This document shows positions 11,214 through 21,465 of a DNA stretch of 64,000 bases, piece by piece. Positions within the stretch are counted from its first letter, which is position 1; each line of letters starts with the position of its first letter. The position numbers and the translations under genes were made by a program. Source of the stretch: Rhynochetos jubatus (taxonomy: Eukaryota > Chordata > Aves > Eurypygiformes > Rhynochetidae); assembly GCA_027574665.1 (NCBI GenBank), contig CM050650.1:102831086-102895085 (forward strand), given 5' to 3'. The notes beneath the pieces are model-generated. The model worked only from the letters and a program-made list of their open reading frames with translations. It was not told the DNA's origin and made no database searches.

Positions 11214-13544
11214 AAGCCATCTTGCCTTCCAGACTATCTTTATGGACAGTGGAAGCAGTGTTCTTTTGAAGAAATATTGCAGAAACCCAAAAGTTCTCAG
11301 AGCCCATTTAAAGGGAAGAAGTAATATAATAAATTCTTAAAAAGAAAATCAAAGTGTCTTATAACTGCTTCAGGTCCTTCAGTTCAGCAGTTTCTTAGAG
11401 GATGTTCAGCAGCCTTTCAGAAAATATTCTTTCTTATTCAAAATACTTGTTCTGTCTTGGGCTTTGACACGGTTAACATTTGTGCTTTTTTATCCACCCT
11501 TTTTTTCTCTTTGTGTATGTGCTTCTTGCTTGTATGATTTGGTTTTTGGTTTGGTAGGTTTTGGGGTTTTTTTTGCTTTTTTATTTCCCTTTGACTACAC
11601 ATGTTAAGAAAACTTAACAAATATTCTCTATTATGTCTTTAAAAGTAATGAGTTTCTTTCCTTTTTGGAGGAAAGCTTAAAAATATAACCTTTTATTACA
11701 AATAAAGATTATTTTTGTCTTTTTTACAGAATCAAAATAAGCTCCCATCTCTGTGGAATGTGCACTTTTTGAAATGGCTCTAAAAATACATGAAAGGACA
11801 TAATTTTTTTGTTCTTGGCCTGTCTTATCTGCTGTGAAGAACAGCACAGTACTGGGAAACACAGGAGAGATCTATAATCAAATTGCTCTCACTGAACACA
11901 AAATCAAGGTATTCCAAGGAGAAAGCTTCTGCAGAAGGAACTTTCATGTAGATGTTGGACTGTGAAGAGAGTCATCGAGGGAACTCGACTTCTAACAGAG
12001 CAGCTAAGGAGTTCAGATCTCGAGGTGATACTGCAATGTGCAAAAGACCATACTGAAAATCACATCTGCAGGATTCTTGTAATTTGCTAGGTATTACTGA
12101 CTACATGATGGAGTTGAGTATGCAGGTGTGGGATTTAGAAGGCAGTATATGTGCTTTATAGATTTTTTTTTCATCTCTGTTCTACTCTGCTTGAGGGATA
12201 GTTGAAAGAGCTGGTGATCTAGTAACCCTAAGTCCCTCCTTTCCTGCCATACTCAAGATTAATCAGCTACTTCCCATAAACACAGGATTACTGAGAAAAG
12301 AGGCATGTCACGTGTCCTTATTGGGTGGGAGTGAAGAATTTTCAATCTCCTTAGGCTTGTGGAATTGTGGAAAGCTGAGCTATAGGAGCTATAGGCTATG
12401 CCAGTACCAAAAATCATTCTAGCGAGAAAATAACAGAGCATATGGAATTTCCCACATTTTCCTTGTCTTCAGATGTTGGAAAATAAGCAGATTAAAAGTA
12501 TTTGGGCAGGGCAGGGAATTTTGGTCATTCAACATGCAAGGGAGATTAAATTGTTGGGGGGGTTCTCCTCTTTCAGTAACCACAGAATAGGTGATTGTTT
12601 TTCTTTAAAGGAAGAACCTCAACACTACATACCATCAAATGTAGTCATTATATTAGACCTTTACCTTCAAAGACTGCTACTTTAAAGAATAAATATGAGA
12701 CAAAAACTTTTAAAATGTTTAATTTATCCCTTTGAACTTATACAAGTAATTACTTGAGGAGAAAACCAGTGCTGTTATGGTTATATTTCCTGGTCATCTG
12801 CAACTTAGCTATGTATAAAATTAAGTAATTTTTTAATGAATATTTTCCTCCTTTTCTCTAAAATGCCACTGCATAATCTAGTACATACACATCTTTGAAT
12901 TAACTGTCTTTCACAGGGTGCAGAAATTCCCACATTCAGTCCAAAAGGGATGGCTAATTTTATTGTATACTTCTGCCCTTGACCTAGAAGTTGGTGGTTT
13001 CACAAATAAGCTGCAAGCTGCTTAGCTATTATCATAAACTAACTCTTCCAAACCCATTTTTCCGTTCTGCTATTGCTCCAGCAGTCCTTTCCAGTAAGCC
13101 ATTACCCTGGACCTAGAAAAAGGAAAACAAAAAATCAGCAACGTGTACTCTACTGTTAAGTAAGGTCACAGAGAGCTGTGTAACTAGAAATAGCCTAGCA
13201 GATGCTATCATTGGTCTTTCATCCTGTATCACTGTAGAATAAATTAGCTTCATTCCACCCTTTCTTCATAAATAGCACTTTTTTTACATACTTTCTCAAC
13301 AGACCCCCTTCATAGAGGAATTGAGGACAGTAAAGACGAGTGTTTTTTCTTTTTCTTCTTCCTGTTTTCTTACCCAGACACCCCTTCAAAAAAAGTGGGA
13401 GATAGTTTTCCGTGATAGCCAGAGAAACAGCCATCATTGACTTTTGGTTAGGTATGAGTGTAGTTCAGATTAAGGAGACTTTGATGTATGATGGTGTCTC
13501 AATATTTAAGGAGGGGTTTTAAGAAAGGCAGAAAAATACTTTTT
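11214..13544. other. AT-rich non-coding stretch
   Basis: No gene or recognised repeat family. A T/G-rich low-complexity tract lies at about 11532-11583. A minus-strand frame near 13219-13437 ends at a GTAAGA-like donor but has no support as an exon beyond that. Confidence 0.5.
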
Positions 13545-13767
13545 ACCAAGGCCTGTAGTGACAGGACAAGAGGTAATGATTTTGAACTGAAAGAGAGTAG
13601 ATTTAGGCTGAACATAAATCTACCAACATCATAAGTCTTCAAGGTCAGGCTGCATGAGGCACCCTGATCTAGTGAAAGATGCCCCTGCTCTTGGCAAGAA
13701 GGTTGGACTAGATGATCCATCTTCAAAGGTCACTTCCAGCCCCAACGCATTCTATGATTCTATGAAT
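13545..13767 (+). mobile_element. CR1 LINE 3' end with internal deletion
   Basis: Plus-strand CR1. It begins with the ORF2 segment for the GLxxRTRG region (AAGGCCTGTAGTGACAGGAC) and ends with CATTCTATGATTCTATGAA, the CR1 3' terminus. Between the segment encoding the FRLNI region (to about 13619) and the KVFKVRLHEA-like segment (from about 13632), the [24 protein letters not shown] stretch present in the other copies of this window is missing. The deletion is of the order of 80 bases. Confidence 0.9.
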
Positions 13768-16039
13768 GTGGCACCATCAAAACCCTCTAGAAAACAGGAT
13801 TATAAACTTCAATGTTTTATGGTGTGGGTTCCATACATATGCAGAAACAAAATTAATTTTTGCTTGTAATGTGTGACTAGAGTTCTCAGATACTGAACTG
13901 CTCATTTTCTGTGCACCTTTTAAAATATAGTTGTCATCCAAGCAGGTTTTTTACCTAGTAGATAGATATTTCTGAGAGAAGAGAAAGGTAGGACACATTT
14001 CCACCTCAGTTTCATTGTTTGCTGTTTATGATTTCTTTACAAACCTTTTACCCTCTTTCTCTATCATCCTTAGCTTTAGTACTTTGTACAAATTCATTTA
14101 ATGTTCATTGTCATTCCACTAATATGCTTACTTAACTTTCCAGGTAATTAAGATAGGAAATATACTTGGAGCAGAAAATGGTGTTAATATTACTAGATAT
14201 TTAGGGACATTCAACAGTTCTTAATGCAGACTCAGCAGTCTTAAACGTATTCTGGTTTCTTCAGGTGTGTCTTCAAACACAAGAGGGTGAAGAATGTTGT
14301 ACACTGGAAGCAACGTTTGAACACCTTCTGTCTTCCCTGTCTGCTATTAGTTAGAAATTTTAATAGGAAACATGTCTAAGAATGATCTAATAGTAGTTTT
14401 TGAAATCCTGGTGCCATTGAAGTCACTGCTAAGTCTTTCCCGTGTACAGCTATGAGATCAATAGAAGGACCCTTCCACAAAACAACCTTTCTAAAATTTG
14501 GGAGATGTCACTTCTGTGTTTCTATCTCACAAGCCAAGGCCTCAGTGGAAAAAAAGGATAATGAAACTTATTTATATGTGTAAAGCTTTGAGAATTGGCT
14601 ATCTCTATAAAATTTTAGAGTTATAACACACCTTAACAATCCAGCAGATATATTTCTTTGAAGTTTATTGCCAGTTTAATTTAAGCTGACAGATTTAGTA
14701 AAATTGAAGTTGTTAGATGTACTTTTCTCACAGAAAACCTAAGCATCATGTCATTAAGTTGCCTCTTATGCCTTGCAAATGAAGCTAAAGTGCATTTGTC
14801 TGATTAATAAAACAGTAAAACATAAGATGTCTATAACGAGCTATGGCTTGATCCAAAGACCTTTGAAGTCAGTTGAATTCTTCCTGTTGACTTCACTGAC
14901 ATTGGATTAGACCTTTTGTGTACTTATACTGTTCTCCTAAAGTAGAGACATAGTATGCAACAGTATGTCTGTAACAGACAGAAAAATATATTTGAATAAA
15001 GCCATATCTGAGAACATAAGACATCATTTCATAGAACAATTCCAATGTTTCAGAGGACAGATGAAGAAATTGTGTGCTAAAAGACTAGAAAGTAATTTCT
15101 AAGGAGTATTAAATATTACTGCTATGTACTTCAGGCTGTTTTCTTTCTAAAAACTAAGGGCTAATTAAAAAAACAAATGCTATATCTATATCAAGTGGGG
15201 GAAAATGTCATTGTTCAAAAAGCCATAGAAAATTCAAAAACAAATGTAGCTGCTAATAACCGTATTTTCCAGGAGTACATGAAATGGTGTCTAGAAATAG
15301 GCCATTTAAAGGACCTGTACCAGGTTCAGATTACTTATTTCTCACCATAAAGTGATCTCTATCAGAAATCAGAAGACAAACTTTAGAAAGGAAACTTTAG
15401 ACTTAATTTTAAAAAAAAAATCTCCTTTTCAAGGACATATAAATCAGTAATTTAAGTTCTCACATCATTGCATTCGGGAAAAAAATATAAAAATCTCAAT
15501 TTCTATATACCTTAATGAAATCAGAATCAACTTTCTAGCAAAATTGAACAAAATTATCTCATCATAAATTGTGTATTTCAAAGAGGGTAATGCCTATGTA
15601 AAATGTCAGAGAAGGACAGCAAAATTAGGCAAGAAGTCTGGAATAGGGACTAGAGAAAGAAAATGGAAGGATGTGAGAATTGAGCTGAGGTAGTTCTTGG
15701 CTACAAGACAGACACTGGATTACAGGGTGAACATGCATATCCAGTAAGACTGTGTAACAACAGGAAAATACTAATATCACTTAAACCAAGACCAGAAAGG
15801 TATAACATTATTGCCTGATAATTAATTAAGTTTATTTATCACATCAAAGGATTTGAGATTTTGGTTTTCAATGCTTCAATGCTTCTACCCTTTGCTTTTT
15901 TCCTGTATGTGTGTGCCTAAGATATGGTTAGACATGGCTTTTATGTATATTTCATTCTTTACCAAAAGTTCTTTTACTAAGTAAAAAATTAACTTTTTTT
16001 TTCAAAGTAGAAATGTTTTCAACCCTTCTTGGAGAAGAA
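13768..16039. other. AT-rich non-coding stretch with old amniote repeat scraps
   Basis: Unique-looking sequence apart from a degenerate palindromic repeat at 14845-14913 and a related-looking scrap at about 14398-14440, which contains the CCATTGAAGTCACTG motif. No exon was recognised. Confidence 0.5.
14845..14913. repeat. Degenerate palindromic amniote repeat
   Basis: The left half reads GGCTTGATCCAAAGACCT…TTGAAGTCAG. The right half is a decayed reverse complement (TTGACTTCACTGAC…TTGGATTAGACC), with a 7-10 base centre. The word pair TGATCCAAAG / TTGAAGTCA is typical of short, very old palindromic repeats scattered in bird and reptile genomes. I do not assign a library name. Confidence 0.45.
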
Positions 16040-16503
16040 ATAGAACCATAGAATTATATAATCACAGAATGGTTTGGGTTGGAAGGGACCTTAAAGATCA
16101 TCTAGTTGCAACCGCCCTGCAGTGGGCAGGGACACCCTCCACTAGACCAGGTTGCCTAAAGCCTCATCCAACGTGGCCTTGAAGACAGCCAGGGATGGGG
16201 CATCCACAGCTTCTCTGGGCAACCTGTTCCAGTGCCTCACCACCCTCTCTGGGAAGAACTTCTTCTTGATATCCAATCCAAATCTCCCTGCTTTCAATTT
16301 AAACCTGTTACCTCTTGTCTTATCACTACAGCCCCTTGCAAAAAGTCCCTGTCCCCCGTGTCCCCCCAGCTTTCTTGTAGGTCCCTTCAGGTACTGGAAG
16401 GCTGCAATAAGGTCTCCCTGAAGCCTTCTCTTCTCCAGGCCGGACAACCCTATCTCTCTCAACCTGTCTTCATAAGAGATGTCCTCCAGCCCTCGATGGA
16501 TGA
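16040..16503 (-). mobile_element. CR1 LINE, 5'-truncated
   Basis: Reverse-strand CR1. The left edge carries the reverse-complemented 3' end (ATAGAACCATAGAAT…ATCACAGAATGG, then GGTTTGGGTTGGAAGGGACC). The minus-strand frame 16142-16462 encodes the ORF2 end, including [32 protein letters not shown] and RLPREAVDAPSLAVFKATLDE, and closes with EALGNLV-stop. The element stops at about 16503, in the segment encoding the RGLEDI region. A small insertion separates the YLKG and FARGCS blocks. The copy is well preserved but contains only the ORF2 tail. Confidence 0.95.
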
Positions 16504-17640
16504 GTTTAAGTTGTTAGCTTAGGAATCTGTGTTCAATCCTCTAATAAAACCCAATCACTTAGAAGACTTTCACCAAATCACTTAATTTTTCTGTTTCATA
16601 CACATCTTCAGTTGAAGGATAATAACATTTCCTATTTCTTATCTTTTTTCTAGGAATTTTGACTGCACTATCCCTTTTTACTGGACAGGCCTAATACTGT
16701 TCAACATTTATCTAATTTTATTTATGAACTCCTGGTACTTTTCATTGTGATTAATTCCTTAGAGTAGAAACCAATGATTGCAAACTGGGGTGAGGTGAAA
16801 AAATCTTAGGTGATGGATTAGGTTTACCTAATACAAAAAATATTTCACCTTCCTCAGCATCATTAATTGAAATGGTCTGCTGTTCATACTGTTGATACTA
16901 AAGCAGTAGTGGAGGCTTTTCTTCTGCAAGGTTATATTTCTGATCAGAAAGACTCACGCCTTCCCTCATCATGAGAAACCATGGATGCTAATTTGCAGGT
17001 AAGTGTTCTAAAGTGAGAGCTGCTAAGTAGAACACAAGGATATGAGTTTTAAAAGTGTTCTTCGCATGGTTTCATAAGCAATCATAGGTTTGGGTTTTTT
17101 TCATACTGTGCTTTGCTACATAGGAGTAGTGGTAAATTAATTGCTCATTTCTATAGACTAAATGCATACCTATGTGAACAAATACTGTTGAAAGTGAACT
17201 CTGTATGATCATATGTGCAGTATCACAATATTTTGCCATTGGTTAGCTTAAATTGGAGAAAGGTAAAAAAGTATGTCCTGGAGAATTCCCTCAGATGATA
17301 GATGAGCCTTTTCTGTACTTCCACATATATCATAGTTCAGTTTCTTTTACACATTCACCTGTTTTTTATAACTTCAGTTAGAAGTTGATTCATGTAATGT
17401 TCACATTAATTTTTTAAGTCTTCCAAGATCATGATCATCAACTCAGAAAAATGCTGAAGGTTCAATTCTGTCAATGAGTATGTAAGACAGCCTTTGTATA
17501 AATACAGTACATTTACAGTCCTTATCCAAAACTGATTGAAAAATTTACTTACTTTTCCTCATAATATTAGCTAACCAAAAGTCAACATTGGGAGAAATTT
17601 GGTTGCTGAAGATTGTTTTCAAAGAAGATGGTCACCAGGG
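16504..17640. other. AT-rich non-coding stretch
   Basis: No recognised repeat. A 68-base open segment at 16931-16998 lies between a CTTCTGCAAG acceptor-like site and a perfect CAG|GTAAGT donor. It is too short to call as an exon. Confidence 0.5.
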
Positions 17641-19083
17641 CATAGTCATAGAATCATAGAATGGTTTGGGTTGGAAGGGACCTTAAAGATCATCTAGTTC
17701 CAACCCCCCTGCCATGGGCAGGGACACCTTCTAGACCAGGTTGCTCAAAGCCTCATCCAGCCTGGCCTTGAACACTTCCAGGGATGGGGCATCAACAGCT
17801 TCTCTGGTCAACATGTTGCAGTGCTTCTCCACCCTCTCCGTGAAGAATTTCTTCCTGATGTCCAATCTAAATCTACACTCTTTCATTTTAAAACCATTAA
17901 CCCGTGTCCTGTCACTATAATCCCTCATAAAGGGTCCCTCTTCAGATTACCTGTAGGCCCTCTTTAGGCACTGGAAGGCTGCTATAAGGTCTCCCTGGAC
18001 CCTTCTCTTCTTCAGGCAAAATAACCACAGCTCTCCGTCCTCACAGGGAAGGTGTTCCAAACCCCTGATGATCTTTGTGGCCCTCCTCTAGACCTGCTTG
18101 AGCAGGTCCATGTCTTTCTTATTCTGGGAACTTCAAAGGTGAACACAGTATTCCAGGTAGGGTCTCAAGAGTAGACTAGAGCAGGACAATCACCTTCCTC
18201 AAGATGTTAACCACAATTCTTTTGTCATAGCCCAGGATATGGTTGGCTTTCTGGGCTGTGAGTGCACATTGCCAGCTCATTCAGGTTTTTTATCCACCAG
18301 TACCCCAAAGTCCTTCTCCTCAAGGATGATCTCAATCCATTCTCCGCCCAGCCTGTACCCATGCTTGGGATTGTTCTGACATGTTCAGGACCTTGCACTT
18401 GGCCTAGTTGAACTTCATGAGTTTCACATAGACCCACCTCTCCAGCCTGTCCTGCTCCCTCTGGATGACATCCCTTCCCTCTTGAGTATCAACCACACCA
18501 CTCAGCTTGGTGTCATCCACAAACTTCCTGAGGGATGAATTCAATCCCATTATCCATGTCACCAACAAAGATGGTAAATAATACCCATCCCAATACAGAT
18601 CCATGAGGGACATCACTTGTCACCGATCTCCCTCCAGACACTGAGCTGTTGAACACAACTCTCTGAGTGCGACCATCCAGCCAATTCTTTTTCTACCCAG
18701 TTGTCCAACCATCAGATCCATGTCTCTCTATTTTAGGCATAAAATTATTGTGTGGGAAAGTATAAAATGTTTTGCCCAAGTCCAGGTAGATGATGTCAGT
18801 CTCTTTTTTCCTTATACACTAATGTTATAATCCTGTCAGAGAAGGCGACCAAATTTGTCAAGGAGTAATTTCCCTTTAGTGAAGCCATGTTGGCTGTCAC
18901 CAATCACGTCCTTTACTTCAATGTGCCTTAGTATAGTTTCCAGGAGGATCTGCTCCATGATTTTACCATACCGAGAAATGACACTGAGCAGCCTGTAGAG
19001 CCACAGGTCTTCCTTTTTCCCCTTTTTAAAAATGGGAGTTATGTTTTCGGTTTTCCTGTCACTTAGAACTTCACTGGTCTGCC
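17641..19083 (-). mobile_element. CR1 LINE with part of the reverse transcriptase
   Basis: The longest CR1 of the common type in the window, on the reverse strand. Its 3' end (TCATAGAATCATAGAATGG) is at the left. The ORF2 C-terminus lies at 17731-17928 (ending [19 protein letters not shown]). Farther right, in broken frames, comes the reverse transcriptase region. The minus-strand frame 18404-18616 contains the palm-domain signature as FVDDTKLSGVVD (FVDD at 18523-18512), followed by LERWVYVKLMKFN. At the right end the sequence encodes an [19 protein letters not shown] block. Frameshifts and stops between these blocks show a dead copy. It abuts an oppositely oriented CR1 at about 19084. Confidence 0.93.
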
Positions 19084-19664
19084 ATGACTATTCGTATCTT
19101 GAGCTGTATCCAGAGAAGTGTGGTCAGCATGCCAAGGGAGGTGATTTTCCCCCTCTGCTCTTGTGAGATCCCACCTGGAGTACTACGTCCATCTTTGGAG
19201 CCCCCAACACAAGAAAGATATCAACTGGTTGGAATGAGTCCAGAGGAGGGCCACAGAGATGATCAGAGGGCTGGAGCACCTCTCCTATGAAGAAAAGCAG
19301 ACAGAATTGGGCTTGTTCAGCCTGGAGAAGAGAAGGCTCCAGAGACAACTTATAGCAACCTTCCAGTATCTGAAGGGGACCTACAAGGAAGCTGGGGGGG
19401 GACAAGGGATAATGGGTTTAAACTGAAAGCAGGGAGATTTAGATTAGACATCAGGAAGAAATTCTTCCCAGAGAGGGTGGTGAAGCACTGGAACAGGTTG
19501 CCCAGAGAAGCTGTGGGTTCCCCATCCCTGGATGTCTTCAAGGCCATGTGGGATGAGGCTTTGAGCAACCTGGTCTAGTAGAGGGTGTCCCTGCCCATGG
19601 CAGGGGGGTTGGAACTACATGATCTTTAAGGCCCCTTCCAACCTAAACCATTCTATGACCTTTA
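19084..19664 (+). mobile_element. CR1 LINE, 5'-truncated, head-to-head with the preceding copy
   Basis: Plus-strand CR1 beginning near the segment for the CIQRSVVSMPREVI region. It continues through the RGLEHL-type and EKRRLQ-type segments to the ORF2 tail and 3' end (TGGCAGGGGGGTTGGAACTA … CCATTCTATGA). The [15 protein letters not shown] stretch is missing at a run of eight Gs (19393-19400), a short deletion of about 30-40 bases compared with other copies. With the minus-strand copy at 17641-19083 it forms a large inverted repeat: both 3' ends point outward and both 5' ends meet. Confidence 0.93.
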
Positions 19665-20614
19665 GTCTTCCAAGTGTTCCAGCATAAAGCTGTCTTAAAG
19701 TCCTCTATAACAACAACTTCCGAAAAAAGTATGGTAATTAAGCCACTGAGCTGTGTGATATCATCTTCTTCCTCATTGTTTATTCAAGTTCTCATAGGTT
19801 TGGTTTTGTCTGTGCTGATTTTGTGGACTATGAAAGAGAGGATGTTGACCCTCTAAGCCAATTTACCTAAACTGACACATGTCTCAGCTTGTAGGAAGTT
19901 TTATTTGGAGTAGACCAACTGTATCTACACTGTATAGCACTTAGCACTTTTTTGTTTTGTAGGTTAATGCTTTGTTCTATTAGACTCAAGAGATAACTCT
20001 GTATATGTAATTTCAGTTTCAAAGTACCTGCTGTTTCGTATGTCCTGAGATGTAGAATGAAAGCACATGGAAACAAAAGGCTTGCTGGAACACTGTTGGA
20101 GAATTGCCTCTAGGAGCCACATCTAGCACAATGAATATCCATAATGTACTTCTGGATCCCAAAGCAAAGTATTAGTTCAGTCAGACATAAGTTGAATTTG
20201 GAGCAAGACAGTCAGTGAGGGAGCAAACCAACATGTGCACACCACTGGATAGGCAATGGTACAAGATCCTGGAACCAATTGGTGAGAATTTTCATAGGAT
20301 AAGCACAGCCTACCTGTTCTTTCACCTTACCTCTACTTGAGATTACGTGGATAACTGCCCTATGCAGACAGCTGAATGCAAACATGCACTATGCAAATTA
20401 GATCTGGTTTATGCAAATAAGGAATGTGTAAAGAAAACAATTGTTACCTTTGATATTTTAAATATAGGCAAATCTTCTTAGAAGAAAATCTCCTTTCATA
20501 AGAAAATTCATCCCAAGATCAACTTCCCTCTCAACTCTTCTAACTCCTCCCTGTGAGTTGTGTAAGCGAATGAAGAATGGTTGTTGCAGTTAGTTCATAA
20601 CATTTCATCTTCTC
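19665..20614. other. AT-rich non-coding stretch
   Basis: No gene or recognised repeat seen. Confidence 0.5.
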
Positions 20615-21127
20615 TACTCCTTCCTCTTCATGCTCTTCCCCTGCTCCAGTGTGTGGTACATCTTATGGGATAGACCCCTTCATGAACTTCTCCCACATGG
20701 GTCCTTCCCACAGGCTGCAGTTCTTAAAGAACTGTGTCAGAATGGGTCCTTTCCATGGGGTACAGTCCTCTGAGCAGAGTCCAATCAGCTTGGGTCCCCC
20801 ATGGGCCACAGTTCCTGCCAGGAGCCTCGTTGTGCATGGGGTCTCCACAGGATGCAACTTTCTTCATGACATATCCATCTGCTGTGGCATTGGGTCATCC
20901 ATGGGCTGTAGGATGATATCTGCTCCACTGTGAGGTCCACAGGTTTCAAGGGAATCTCTGCTCCAGCAGTTAGAACACCTCCTCCCCCTCATTGTATACT
21001 GATCTTGAAGTCTGCAGAGTTATTTCTCTCACGTATGCTTACTCCTCTCTCCTAGCTAGTTTCCCCAGCATTTTTTCCTCTTCTTAAATATGTTATCACA
21101 GAGGCCCTACCACCGTTGCTTACACGG
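20615..21127 (+). mobile_element. Endogenous retrovirus fragment (non-LTR or U3 portion)
   Basis: A pyrimidine-rich block of higher G+C with repeated CTGCTCCA, CCATGGG and CCACAGG-type words. It ends with TCTTAAATATGTTATCACAG and a GGCxCTACCACC segment. The same succession (CTGCTCCA…, CACCTCC-CCCTCC, TCTTAAATATGTTxTCACAG) recurs at 62830-63275, so it is a dispersed repeat. In bird genomes such blocks lie next to LTRs of endogenous retroviruses. Here it runs directly into LTR-like sequence at 21128. Small open frames inside (20649-20933 and its overlaps) have no recognisable retroviral domain. Nothing here is intact. Confidence 0.55.
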
Positions 21128-21465
21128 AATAAGGGTTTTTCCATACCATATGACTTGATGCTCAGCATATAAAGCTGGAGGAAGAAGAAGGAAGGGGGTC
21201 ATTTTTGGAGTGATAGCATTTGTCTTCCCAAGTCACCATTACATGTCATGGAGTCCTGCAATCCTGGAGACTGCTGAACACTGGCCTGCCAATGGAAAGT
21301 AGTGAATTAATTCTTTGTTTTGTTTTGCTTGCATGCACGACTTCTGCTTTACCCAATTAACAGACTTTACTTCAAACCATGAGTTTTCTCACTTTTACCC
21401 TTCTCGTTCTGTCCCTGATCCCACTGGAGGTAACTGGGCGAGTAGATATGTGGTGCTTACTTGTC
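21128..21465 (+). mobile_element. LTR fragment (3' part of U3, R, U5)
   Basis: The sequence continues from the preceding fragment with a CATATAAAGC TATA-type box at about 21168-21177. Downstream come an ATTAAC polyadenylation-like signal and the CATGAGTTTTCTCACTTTTA … CCCACTGG…GTGGTGCTTACTTG block. That last block is shared with the LTR end at 50495-50622 and, reversed, with 36733-36850. The terminal GGTTAAACCATGACA-type end seen in the 50.6 kb copy is decayed or missing. Orientation is plus. No reading frame. Confidence 0.6.
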
